Source: Colletes latitarsis
Lineage: Eukaryota; Arthropoda; Insecta; Hymenoptera; Colletidae
Direction: 5' to 3'
Assembly: GCF_051014445.1 (NCBI RefSeq)
Contig: NC_135136.1
Location: forward strand, 22,586,001-22,650,000
DNA length: 64,000 bases
A program made the position numbers and the translations under genes. This document shows, piece after piece, positions 36,995-49,379 of the stretch; the stretch's first letter is position 1, and each line of letters opens with the position of its first letter. Under the pieces are notes generated by a model, which did no database searches, was not told the DNA's origin, and saw nothing but the letters and a program-made list of their open reading frames with translations.

Positions 36995-38938
36995 TTGCGC
37001 GCATCTGGCTTATACTGTCGCCTTTTTCGCAAACTTGTTGGCCAGATCCTGGGTATTTTCCGTGTTTGAATCACGTAGTAATGTGGTAACACACTGAAGC
37101 AGTCAATTAAACCTGGTTTCGATCAATATTTCAGAGGATAACACCGGTTAGGTCTGGGTTAGGTCTGGGTTATGCCCGCATCTGGCTCATGATTTTGCCT
37201 TCTTCGCATACTTGTTGGCCAGATCCTGGGTTTTTTTCGTGTTTGAATCACGTAGTAATGTGGTAATACACTGAAGCGGTCAATTTAACCTGGTTTCGAT
37301 CAATATTTTAGAGGATATCACCGGTTAGGTCTGGGTTAGGTCCGGGATATGCCCGCATCTGGCTCATGATTTTGCCTTCTTCGCATACTTGTTGGCCAGA
37401 TCCTGGGTTTTTTTCGTGTTTGAATCACGTAGTAATGTGGTAACACACTGAAGCTGTCAATTAAACCTGGTTTCGATCAATATTTTAGAGGATAACACCG
37501 GTTAGGTCTGGGTTAGGTCTGGGATATGCGCGCATCTGGCTTATACTTTCACATTTTTCGCAAACTTGTTGGCCAGATCCTGGGTATTTTCCGTGTTTTA
37601 TCACGTAGTAATGTGTTAACACACTGAAGCAGTCAATAAAACCTGGTTTTGATCAATATTTTAGAGGATGACACCGGTTAGGTCTGGGCTAGGTCTGGGA
37701 TTTGCGCGCATCTGGCTTATACTGTCGCCTTTTTCGCAAACTTGTTGGCCAGATCCTGGGTATTTTCCGTGTTTGAATCACGTAGTAATGTGGTAACACA
37801 CTGAAGCAGTCAATTAAACCTGGTTTCGATCAATATTTCAGAGGATAACACCGGTTAGGTCTGGGTTAGGTCTGGGTTATGCCCGCATCTGGCTCATGAT
37901 TTTGCCTTCTTCGCATACTTGTTGGCCAGATCCTGGGTTTTTTTCGTCTTTGAATCACGTAGTAATGTGGTAACACACTGAAGCTGTCAATTAAACCTGG
38001 TTTCGATCAATATTTTAGAGGATAACACCGGTTAGGTCTGGGTTAGGTCTGGGATATGCGCGCATCTGGCTTCTACTTTCACATTTTTCGCAAACTTGTT
38101 GGCCAGATCCTGGGTATTTTCCGTGTTTTATCACGTAGTAATGTGTTAACACACTGAAGCAGTCAATAAAACCTGGTTTCGATCAATATTTTAGAGGATG
38201 ACACCGGTTAGGTCTGGGCTAGGTCTGGGATGTGCGCGCATCTGGCTTATACTGTCGCCTTTTTCGCAAACTTGTTGGCCAGATCCTGGGTATTTTCCGT
38301 GTTTGAATCACGTAGTAATGTGGTAACACACTGAAGCAGTCAATTAAACCTGGTTTCGATCAATATTTCAGAGGATAACACCGGTTAGGTCTGGGTTAGG
38401 TCTGGGTTATGCCCGCATCTGGCTCATGATTTTGCCTTCTTCGCATACTTGTTGGCCAGATCCCGGGTTTTTTTCGTGTTTGAATCACGTAGTAATGTGG
38501 TAATACACTGAAGCGGTCAATTTAACCTGGTTTCGATCAATATTTTAGAGGATATCACCGGTTAGGTCTGGGTTAGGTCCGGGATATGCCCGCATCTGGC
38601 TCATGATTTTGCCTTCTTCGCATACTTGTTGGCCACATCCTGGGTTTTTTTCGTGTTTGAATCACGTAGTAATGTGGTAACACACTGAAGCTGTCAATTA
38701 AACCTGGTTTCGATCAATATTTTAGAGGATAACACCGGTTAGGTCTGGGTTAGGTCTGGGATATGCGCGCATCTGGCTTATACTTTCACATTTTTCGCAA
38801 ACTTGTTGGCCAGATCCTGGGTATTTTCCGTGTTTTATCACGTAGTAATGTGTTAACACACTGAAGCAGTCAATAAAACCTGGTTTCGATCAATATTTTA
38901 GAGGATGACACCGGTTAGGTCTGGGCTAGGTCTGGGAT
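36995..38938. repeat. 4-monomer HOR (about 707 bp), first domain
   Basis: The unit order is m1 (CGGTCAATTTAACC, GATATCACC, GGTCCGGG), m2 (CTGTCAATTAAA), m3 (176 bp; CTTTCACATTTTTC, GTGTTTTATCACG, GATGACACC, GGGCTAGG) and m4 (ATTTGCGC, TACTGTCGCC, GTATTTTCCG, ATTTCAGAGG). m3 starts are 37526, 38056 and 38763, preceded by one at 36819. The spacings are 707, 530 and 707 bp. At 37879 a CGTCTTTG monomer stands directly after m4, so m1 is missing once. The domain reappears around 50.3-52.4 kb at offset 13446. Confidence 0.92.
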
Positions 38939-39115
38939 TTGCGCGCATCTGGCTTATACTGTCGCCTTTTTCGCATATTTGTTGGCCAGATCCTGGGTTT
39001 TTTTCGTGTTTGAATCACGTAGTAAAGTGGTAACACACTGAAGCTGTCAATTAAACCTGGTTTCGATCAATATTTTAGAGGATAACACCGGCTAGGTCTG
39101 GGTTAGGTCTGGTTT
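38939..39115. repeat. Chimeric junction monomer m4/TAAAGTGG
   Basis: The left part is m4 (ATTTGCGC, TACTGTCGCC). The right part is the TAAAGTGG monomer with GGCTAGGTC that always precedes CATAATTG. It carries a private CGCATATTTG. This is the exit from the 4-monomer HOR back into the 27-monomer order. Confidence 0.85.
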
Positions 39116-39646
39116 ATGCCCGCATCTGGCTCATGATTTTGCCTTCTTCGCATAATTGTTGGCCAGATCCTGGGTTTTTTTCGTGTTTGAATAACGTAGT
39201 AATGTGGTAATACACTGAAGCAGTCAATTAAACCCGGTTTCGATCAATATTTTAGAGGATACCACCGGTTAGGTCTGGGTTAGGTCTGGGTTATGCCCGC
39301 ATCTGGCTCATGATTTTGCCTTCTTCGCATACTTGTTGGCCAGATCCTGGGTTTTATTCGTGTTTGAATCACGTAGTAATGTGGTAACACACTGAAGCTG
39401 TCAATTAAACCTGGTTTCGATCAATATTTTAAAGGATAACACCGGTTAGGTCTGGGTTAGGTCTGGGAAATACGCGCATCTGGCTTATACTTTCGCCTTC
39501 TTCGCAATACTTGTTGGCCAGATCCTGGGTTTTTTCCGTGTTTGATCACGTAGTAATGTGGTAACACACTGAGGCAGTCAATAAAACCTGGTTTCGATCA
39601 ATATTTTAGAGGATAACACCGGTTAGGTCTGGGTTAGGTCTGGGAT

Positions 39647-39823
39647 TTGCGCGCATCTGGCTTAAACTTTCGCCTTATTCGCATACTTGTTGGCCAGATC
39701 CTGGGTTTTTTTCGTGTTTGAATCACGTAGTAATGTGGTAACACACTGAAGCAGTCAATTAAACCTGGTTTCGATCAATATTTTAGAGGATATCACCGGT
39801 TAGGTCTGGGTTAGGTCCGGGTT
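39647..39823. repeat. Monomer with a probable gene-conversion patch
   Basis: Its left half is the CGCCTTATTC monomer, as in five paralogous HOR copies. In those, the right half reads CTGTCAATT, GATAACACC, GGTCTGGG. Here it reads CAGTCAATT, GATATCACC, GGTCCGGG: three co-located differences within about 85 bp, with normal flanks on both sides. I did not find a donor with exactly this combination in the window. Confidence 0.7.
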
Positions 39824-41947
39824 ATGCCAGCATCTGGCTCATGATTTTGCCTTCTTCGCATACTTGTTGGCCAGATCCTGGGTTTTTTTCGTGTTTCAAT
39901 CACGTAGTAATGTTGTAACACATAGAGGCAGTCTATTGAACCTGGATTCGGACAGTATTTTAGAGGATAACACCGGTTAGGTCTGAGTTAGGTCTGTGTT
40001 ATGCCCGCATCTGGCTCATGATTTTGCCTTCTTCGCATACTTGTTGGCCAGATCCTGGGTTTTTTTCGTGTTTGAATCACGTAGTAATGTGGTAATACAC
40101 TGAAGCAGTCAATTAAACCTGGTTTCGATCAATATTTTAGAGGATAACGCCGGTTAGGTCTGGGTTAGGTCTGGGATATGCGCCCATCTGGCTTATGCTT
40201 TCGCCTTCTTCGCATACTTGTTGGCCAGATCCTGGGTTTTTTTCGTGTTTGAATCACGTAGTAATGTGGTAATACACTGAAGCAGTCAATAAAACCTGGT
40301 TTCGATCAATATTTTAGAGGATAACACCGGTTAGGTCTGGGTTAGGTCTGGGTTATGCCCGCATCTGGCTCATGATTTTGCCTTCTTCGCATACTTGTTG
40401 GCCAGATCCTGGTTTTTTTTCGTGTTTGAATCACGTAGGAATGTGGTAACACACTGAAGCAGTCAATTAAACCTGGTTTCGATCAATATTTTAGAGGATA
40501 ACACCGGTTAGGTCTGGGTTAGGTCCGGGATATGCCCGCATCTGGCTCATGATTTTGCCTTCTGCGCATACTTGTTGGCCAGATCCTGGGTTTTTTTCGT
40601 GTTTGAATCACGTAGTAATGTGGTAATACACTGAAGCAGTCAATTAAACCTGGTTTCGATCAATATTTTAGAGGATAACACCGGTTAGGTCTGGGTTAGG
40701 TCTGGGTTATGCCGGCATCTGGCTCATGATTTTGCCTTCTTCGCATACTTGTTGGCCAGATCCTGGGTTTTTTTCGTGTTTGAATCACGTAGTAATGTGG
40801 TAATACACTGAAGCAGTCAATTTAACCTGGTTTCGATCAATATTTTAGAGGATAACACCGGTTAGGTCTGGGTTAGGTCTGGGTTATGCCCGCATCTGGC
40901 TCATGATTTTGCCTTCTTCGCATACTTGTTGGCCAGATCCTGGGTTTTTTTCGTGTCTCAATCACGTAGTAATGTGGTACCACATTGAGGCAGTCTATTA
41001 AACCTGGATTCGGACAGTATTTTAGAGGATAACACCGGTTAGGTCTGGGTTAGGTCTGGGTTATGCCCGCATCTGGCTCATGATTTTGCCTTCTTCGCAT
41101 ACTTGTTGGCCAGATCCTGGGGTTTTTTCGTGTTTGAATCACGTAGTAATGTGGTAACACACTGAAGCAGTCAATTAAACCTGGTTTCGATCAATATTTT
41201 AGAGGATAACACCGGTTAGGTCTGGGATAGGTCCGGGATATGCCCGCATCTGTCTCATGATTTTGCCTTCTTCGCATACTTGTTGGCCAGATCCTGGGTT
41301 TTTTTCGTGTTTGAATCACGTAGTAATGTGGTAACACACTGAAGCTGTCAATTAAACCTGGTTTCGATCAGTATTTTAGAGGATAACACCGGTTAGGTCT
41401 GGGTTAGGTCTGGGTTATGCCCGCATCTGGCTCATGATTTTGCCTTCTTCGCATACTTGTTGGCCAGATCCTGGGTTTTTTTCGTGTTTGAATCACGTAG
41501 TAATGTGGTAATACACTGAAGCAGTCAATAAAACCTGGTTTCGATCAATATTTTAGAGGATAACACCGGTTAGGTCTGGGTTAGGTCTGGGTTATGCCCG
41601 CATCTGGGTCATGATTTTGCCTTCTTCGCATACTTGTTGGCCAGATCCTGGGTTTTTTTCGTGTTTGAATCACGTAGTAATGTGGAAACACACTGAAGCT
41701 GTCAATTAAACCTGGTTTCGATCAGTATTTTAGAGGATAACACCGGTTAGGTCTGGGTTAGGTCTGGGTTATGCCCGCATCTGGCTCATGATTTTGCCTT
41801 CTTCGCATACTTGTTGGCCAGATCCTGGGTTTTTTCCGTGTTTGAATAACGTAGTAATGTGGTAATACACTGAAGCAGTCAATTAAACCCGGTTTCGATC
41901 AATATTTTAGAGGATACCACCGGTTAGGTCTGGGTTAGGTCTGGGTT

Positions 41948-42124
41948 ATGCCCGCATCTGGCTCATGATTTTGCCTTCTTCGCATACTTGTTGGCCAGAT
42001 CCTGGGTTTTTTCCGTGTTTGAATAACGTAGTAATGTGGTAGCACACTGAAGCTGTCAATTAAACCTGGTTTCGATCAATATTTTAGAGGATACCACCGG
42101 TTAGGTCTGGGTTAGGTCTGGGTT
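41948..42124. repeat. Chimeric junction monomer GAATAACG/GTAGCACAC
   Basis: The left part is the CCGTGTTTGAATAACG class. The right part, from GTGGTAGCACAC, is the CTGTCAATT/ATACCACC class seen at 10.5, 17.8, 22.6 and 27.9 kb. Relative to 27.4-27.9 kb, 354 bp are missing. The breakpoint lies between phase 78 and 94. Confidence 0.85.
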
Positions 42125-45100
42125 ATGCCCGCATCTGGCTCATGATTTTGCCTTCTTCGCATACTTGTTGGCCAGATCCTGGGTTTTTTTCGTGTTTCAT
42201 TCACGTAGTAATGTGGTAATACACTGAAGCAGTCAATAAAACCTGGTTTCGATCAATATTTTAGAGGATAACACCGGTTAGGTCTGGGTTAGGTCTGGGT
42301 TATGCCCGCATCTGGCTCATGATTTTGCCTTCTTCGCATACTTGTTGGCCAGATCCTGGGTTTTTTTCGTGTTTGAATCACGTAGTAATGTGGTAATACA
42401 CTGAAGCAGTCAATTTAACCTGGTTTCGATCAATATTTTAGAGGATAACACCGGTTAGGTCTGGGTTAGGTCTGGGTTATGCCCGCATCTGGCTCATGAT
42501 TTTGCCTTCTTCGCATACTTGTTGGCCAGATCCTGGGTTTTTTTCGTGTTTCAATCACGTAGTAATGTTGTAACACATAGAGGCAGTCTATTGAACCTGG
42601 ATTCGGACAGTATTTTAGAGGATAACACCGGTTAGGTCTGAGTTAGGTCTGTGTTATGCCCGCATCTGGCTCATGATTTTGCCTTCTTCGCATACTTGTT
42701 GGCCAGATCCTGGGTTTTTTTCGTGTTTGAATCACGTAGTAATGTGGTAATACACTGAAGCAGTCAATTAAACCTGGTTTCGATCAATATTTTAGAGGAT
42801 AACGCCGGTTAGGTCTGGGTTAGGTCTGGGATATGCGCCCATCTGGCTTATGCTTTCGTCTTTTTCGCAAACTTGTTGGCCAGATCCTGGGTTTTTTCCG
42901 TGTTTGAATCACGTAGTAATGTTGTACCACACTGAGGCAGTCAATTAAACCTGGATTCGGACAGTATTTTAGAGGATAGCACCGGTTAGGTCTGGGTTAG
43001 GTCTGGATTATGCCCGCATCTGGCTCATGATGTTGCCTCCTTCGCATACTTGTTGGCCAGATCCTGGGTTTTTTTCGTGTTTGAATCACGTAGTAATGTG
43101 GTAATACACTGAAGCAGTCAATAAAACCTGGTTTCGATCAGTATTTTAGAGGATAACACCGGTTAGGTCTGGGTTAGGTCTGGGTTATGCCCGCATCTGG
43201 CTCATGATTTTGCCTTCTTCGCATACTTGTTGGCCAGATCCTGGGTTTTTTTCGTGTTTGAATCACGTAGTAATGTGGTAACACACTGAAGCAGTCAATT
43301 AAACCTGGTTTCGATCAATATTTTAGAGGATAACACCGGTTAGGTCTGGGATAGGTCCGGGATATGCCCGCATCTGTCTCATGATTTTGCCTTCTTCGCA
43401 TACTTGTTGGCCAGATCCTGGGTTTTTTTCGTGTTTGAATCACGTAGTAATGTGGTAACACACTGAAGCTGTCAATTAAACCTGGTTTCGATCAGTATTT
43501 TAGAGGATAACACCGGTTAGGTCTGGGTTAGGTCTGGGTTATGCCCGCATCTGGCTCATGATTTTGCCTTCTTCGCATACTTGTTGGCCAGATCCGGGGT
43601 TTTTTCCGTGTTTGAATCACGTAGGAATGTGGTAACACACTGAAGCAGTCAATTAAACCTGGTTTCGATCAATATTTTAGAGGATAACACCAGTTAGGTG
43701 TGGGTTAGGTCCGGGATATGCCCGCATCTGGCTCATGATTTTGCCTTCTTCGCATACTTGTTGGCCAGATCCTGGGTTTTTTTCGTGTTTCAATCACGTA
43801 GTAATGTGGTAATACACTGAAGCAGTCAATAAACCCTGGTTTCGATCAATATTTTAGAGGATAACACCGGTTAGGTCTGGGTTAGGTCTGGGTTATGCCC
43901 GCATCTGGCTCATGATTTTGCCTTCTTCGCATACTTGTTGGCCAGATCCTGGGTTTTTTTCGTGTTTGAATCACGTAGTAATGTGGTAATACACTGAAGC
44001 AGTCAATTTAACCTGGTTTCGATCAATATTTTAGAGGATAACACCGGTTAGGTCTGGGTTAGGTCTGGGTTATGCCCGCATCTGGCTCATGATTTTGCCT
44101 TCTTCGCATACTTGTTGGCCAGATCCTGGGTTTTTTTCGTGTTTCAATCACGTAGTAATGTTGTAACACATAGAGGCAGTCTATTGAACCTGGATTCGGA
44201 CAGTATTTTAGAGGATAACACCGGTTAGGTCTGGGTTAGGTCTGTGTTATGCCCGCATCTGGCTCATGATTTTGCCTTCTTCGCATACTTGTTGGCCAGA
44301 TCCTGGGTTTTTTTCGTATTTGAATCACGTAGTAATGTGGTAATACACTGAAGCAGTCAATTAAACCTGGTTTCGATCAATATTTTAGAGGATAACGCCG
44401 GTTAGGTCTGGGTTAGGTCTGGGATATGCGCCCATCTGGCTTATGCTTTCGCCTTTTTCGCAAACTTGTTGGCCAGATCCTGGGTTTTCTCCGTGTTTGA
44501 ATCACGTAGTAATGTTGTACCACACTGAGGCAGTCAATTAAACCTGGATTCGGACAGTATTTTAGAGGATAGCACCGGTTAGGTCTGGGTTAGGTCTGGG
44601 TTATGCCCGCATCTGGCTCATGATTTTGCCTTCTTCGCATACTTGTTGGCCAGATCCTGGGTTTTTTTCGTGTTTGAATCACGTAGTAATGTGGTAATAC
44701 ACTGAAGCAGTCAATAAAACCTGGTTTCGATCAATATTTTAGAGGATAACACCGGTTAGGTCTGGGTTAGGTCTGGGTTATGCCCGCATCTGGCTCATGA
44801 TTTTGCCTTCTTCGCATACTCGTTGGCCAGATCCTGGGTTTTTTTCGTGTTTGAATCACGTAGTAATGTGGTAACACACTGAAGCTGTCAATTAAACCTG
44901 GTTTCGATCAATATTTTAGAGGATAACACCGGTTAGGTCTGGGATAGGTCCGGGATATGCCCGCATCTGGCTCATGATTTTGCCTTCTGCGCATACTTGT
45001 TGGCCAGATCCTGGGGTTTTTTCGTGTTTGAATCACGTAGTAATGTGGTAACACACTGGAGCAGTCAATTAAACCTGGTTTCGATCAATATTTTAGAGGA

Positions 45101-47965
45101 TAACACCGGTTAGGTCTGGGATAGGTCCGGGATATGCCCGCATCTGTCTCATGATTTTGCCTTCTTCGCATACTTGTTGGCCAGATCCTGGGTTTTTTTC
45201 GTGTTTGAATCACGTAGTAATGTGGTAACACACTGAAGCTGTCAATTAAACCTGGTTTCGATCAGTATTTTAGAGGATAACACCGGTTAGGTCTGGGTTA
45301 GGTCTGGGTTATGCCCGCATCTGGCTCATGATTTTGCCTTCTTCGCATACTTGTTGGCCATATCCTGGGTTTTTTCCGTGTTTGAATCACGTAGGAATGT
45401 GGTAACACACTGAAGCAGTCAATTAAACCTGGTTTCGATCAATATTTTAGAGGATAACACCAGTTAGGTGTGGGCTAGGTCCGGGATATGCCCGCATCTG
45501 GCTCATGATTTTGCCTTCTTCGCATACTTGTTGGCCAGATCCTGGGTTTTTTTCGTGTTTGAATCACGTAGTAATGTGGTAACACACTGAAGCTGTCAAT
45601 TAAACCTGGTTTCGATCAATATTTTAGAGGATAACACCGGTTAGGTCAGGGTTAGGTCTGGGTTATGCCCGCATCTGGTTCATGATTTTGCCTACTTCGC
45701 ATACTTGTTGACCAGATCCTGGGTTTTTTTCGTGTTTGAATCACGTAGTAATGTGGTAACACACTGAAGCTGTCAATTAAACCTGGTTTCGATCAATATT
45801 TTAGAGGATAACACCGGTTAGGTCTGGGTTAGGTCTGAGATTTGCGCGCATCTGGCTTATACTTTCGCCTTTTTCGCATACTTGTTGGCCAGATCCTGGG
45901 TTTTTTTCGTGTTTGAATCACGTAGTAAAGTGGTAACACACTGAAGCTGTCAATTAAACCTGGTTTCGATCAATATTTTAGAGGATAACACCGGCTAGGT
46001 CTGGGTTAGGTCTGGTTTATGCCCGCATCTGGCTCATGATTTTGCCTTCTTCGCATAATTGTTGGCCAGATCCTGGGTTTTTTTCGTGTTTGAATAACGT
46101 AGTAATGTGGTAATACACTGAAGCAGTCAATTAAACCCGGTTTCGATCAATATTTTAGAGGATACCACCGGTTAGGTCTGGGTTAGGTCTGGGTTATGCC
46201 CGCATCTGGCTCATGATTTTGCCTTCTTCGCATACTTGTTGGCCAGATCCTGGGTTTTATTCGTGTTTGAATCACGTAGTAATGTGGTAACACACTGAAG
46301 CTGTCAATTAAACCTGGTTTCGATCAATATTTTAAAGGATAACACCGGTTAGGTCTGGGTTAGGTCTGGGAAATACGCGCATCTGGCTTATACTTTCGCC
46401 TTCTTCGCAATACTTGTTGGCCAGATCCTGGGTTTTTTCCGTGTTTGATCACGTAGTAATGTGGTAACACACTGAGGCAGTCAATAAAACCTGGTTTCGA
46501 TCAATATTTTAGAGGATAACACCGGTTAGGTCTGGGTTAGGTCTGGGATTTGCGCGCATCTGGCTAGAACTTTCGCCTTATTCGCATACTTGTCGGCCAG
46601 ATCCTGGGTTTTTTTCGTGTTTGAATCACGTAGTAATGTGGTAACACACTGAAGCTGTCAATTAAACCTGGTTTCGATCAATATTTTAGAGGATAACACC
46701 GGTTAGGTCTGGGTTAGGTCTGGGTTATGCCAGCATCTGGCTCATGATTTTGCCTTCTTCGCATACTTGTTGGCCAGATCCTGGGTTTTTTTCGTGTTTC
46801 AATCACGTAGTAATGTTGTAACACATAGAGGCAGTCTATTGAACCTGGATTCGGACAGTATTTTAGAGGATAACACCGGTTAGGTCTGAGTTAGGTCTGT
46901 GTTATGCCCGCATCTGGCTCATGATTTTGCCTTCTTCGCATACTTGTTGGCCAGATCCTGGGTTTTTTTCGTGTTTGAATCACGTAGTAATGTGGTAATA
47001 CACTGAAGCAGTCAATTAAACCTGGTTTCGATCAATATTTTAGAGGATAACGCCGGTTAGGTCTGGGTTAGGTCTGGGATATGCGCCCATCTGGCTTATG
47101 CTTTCGCCTTCTTCGCATACTTGTTGGCCAGATCCTGGGTTTTTTTCGTGTTTGAATCACGTAGTAATGTGGTAATACACTGAAGCAGTCAATAAAACCT
47201 GGTTTCGATCAATATTTTAGAGGATAACACCGGTTAGGTCTGGGTTAGGTCTGGGTTATGCCCGCATCTGGCTCATGATTTTGCCTTCTTCGCATTCTTG
47301 TTGGCCAGATCCTGGTTTTTTTTCGTGTTTGAATCACGTAGGAATGTGGTAACACACTGAAGCAGTCAATTAAACCTGGTTTCGATCAATATTTTAGAGG
47401 ATAACACCGGTTAGGTCTGGGTTAGGTCCGGGATATGCCCGCATCTGGCTCATGATTTTGCCTTCTGCGCATACTTGTTGGCCAGATCCTGGGTTTTTTT
47501 CGTGTTTGAATCACGTAGTAATGTGGTAATACACTGAAGCAGTCAATTAAACCTGGTTTCGATCAATATTTTAGAGGATAACACCGGTTAGGTCTGGGTT
47601 AGGTCTGGGTTATGCCGGCATCTGGCTCATGATTTTGCCTTCTTCGCATACTTGTTGGCCAGATCCTGGGTTTTTTTCGTGTTTGAATCACGTAGTAATG
47701 TGGTAATACACTGAAGCAGTCAATTTAACCTGGTTTCGATCAATATTTTAGAGGATAACACCGGTTAGGTCTGGGTTAGGTCTGGGTTATGCCCGCATCT
47801 GGCTCATGATTTTGCCTTCTTCGCATACTTGTTGGCCAGATCCTGGGTTTTTTTCGTGTCTCAATCACGTAGTAATGTGGTACCACATTGAGGCAGTCTA
47901 TTAAACCTGGATTCGGACAGTATTTTAGAGGATAACACCGGTTAGGTCTGGGTTAGGTCTGGGTT
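42035..47965. repeat. Segmental copy of 10.5-16.5 kb at 31,503-bp spacing
   Basis: Markers keep a constant offset of 31503 (178 monomers): TTTCATTCACG 10692/42195, CATCTGTCTC 13639/45142, GGCCATATCC 13853/45356, CATAATTG 14554/46057, GTGTCTC 16353/47856. It ends at 47966, where the AACCTGTTTTCG monomer replaces the CCTGGGGTTTTTT one. Few private changes were seen: CTGGTTCATG (45676), TTGACCAG (45710), GGCTAGAAC (46563), GTCGGCC (46592) and CGCATTCTTG (47293). The overlap with the preceding entry reflects two different best partners. Confidence 0.88.
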
Positions 47966-49379
47966 ATGCCCGCATCTGGCTCATGATTTTGCCTTCTTCG
48001 CATACTTGTTGGCCAGATCCTGGGTTTTTTTCGTGTTTGAATCACGTAGTAATGTGGTAATACACTGAAGCAGTCAATTTAACCTGTTTTCGATCAATAT
48101 TTTAGAGGATAGCACCGGTTAGGTCTGGGTTAGGTCCGGGATATGCCCGCATCTGGCTCATGATTTTGCCTTCTTCGCATACTTGTTGGCCAGATCCTGG
48201 GTTTTTTTCGTCTTTGAATCACGTAGTAATGTGGTAACACACTGAAGCTGTCAATTAAACCTGGTTTCGATCAATATTTTAGAGGATAACACCGGTTAGG
48301 TCTGGGTTAGGTCTGGGATATGCGCGCATCTGGCTTCTACTTTCACATTTTTCGCAAACTTGTTGGCCAGATCCTGGGTATTTTCCGTGTTTTATCACGT
48401 AGTAATGTGTTAACACACTGAAGCAGTCAATAAAACCTGGTTTCGATCAATATTTTAGAGGATGACACCGGTTAGGTCTGGGCTAGGTCTGGGATTTGCG
48501 CGCATCTGGCTTATACTGTCGCCTTTTTCGCAAACTTGTTGGCCAGATCCTGGGTATTTTCCGTGTTTGAATCACGTAGTAATGTGGTAACACACTGAAG
48601 CAGTCAATTAAACCTGGTTTCGATCAATATTTCAGAGGATAACACCGGTTAGGTCTGGGTTAGGTCTGGGTTATGCCCGCATCTGGCTCATGATTTTGCC
48701 TTCTTCGCATACTTGTTGGCCAGATCCTGGGTTTTTTTCGTGTTTGAATCACGTAGTAATGTGGTAATACACTGAAGCGGTCAATTTAACCTGGTTTCGA
48801 TCAATATTTTAGAGGATATCACCGGTTAGGTCTGGGTTAGGTCCGGGATATGCCCGCATCTGGCTCATGATTTTGCCTTCTTCGCATACTTGTTGGCCAG
48901 ATCCTGGGTTTTTTTCGTGTTTGAATCACGTAGTAATGTGGTAACACACTGAAGCTGTCAATTAAACCTGGTTTCGATCAATATTTTAGAGGATAACACC
49001 GGTTAGGTCTGGGTTAGGTCTGGGATATGCGCGCATCTGGCTTATACTTTCACATTTTTCGCAAACTTGTTGGCCAGATCCTGGGTATTTTCCGTGTTTT
49101 ATCACGTAGTAATGTGTTAACACACTGAAGCAGTCAATAAAACCTGGTTTCGATCAATATTTTAGAGGATGACACCGGTTAGGTCTGGGCTAGGTCTGGG
49201 ATTTGCGCGCATCTGGCTTATACTGTCGCCTTTTTCGCAAACTTGTTGGCCAGATCCTGGGTATTTTCCGTGTTTGAATCACGTAGTAATGTGGTAACAC
49301 ACTGAAGCAGTCAATTAAACCTGGTTTCGATCAATATTTCAGAGGATAACACCGGTTAGGTCTGGGTTAGGTCTGGGTT
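47435..49379. repeat. 11-monomer tandem duplication, copy 1 (1945 bp)
   Basis: Order: CTTCTGCGC; GCCGGCATC with CAATTTAACC; GTGTCTC palindrome monomer; AACCTGTTTTCG; CGTCTTTG; m3; m4; m1; m2; m3; m4. It bridges the end of the 27-monomer-type order and the 4-monomer HOR. Two 176-bp m3 monomers (48320, 49027) give 1945 instead of 1947 bp. Confidence 0.88.

Larger units (their letters stand above)
39116..44345. repeat. Segmental copy of 24.6-30.2 kb
   Basis: 39116-41947 matches 24607-27438 at offset 14509 (CATAATTG 39154, GTGTCTC 40953, CATCTGTCTC 41248). Two monomers are missing at a chimeric monomer (41948-42124). From there to about 44340 it matches about 27885-30180 at offset 14155 (TTTCATTCACG 42195, CCTCCTTCGC 43039, CATCTGTCTC 43372, TCGTATTTG 44314). 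It even contains the 29032-type jump, so that jump predates this duplication or the copying ran the other way. It lacks the ACAATGAAG variant of copies b and c. Confidence 0.88.
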
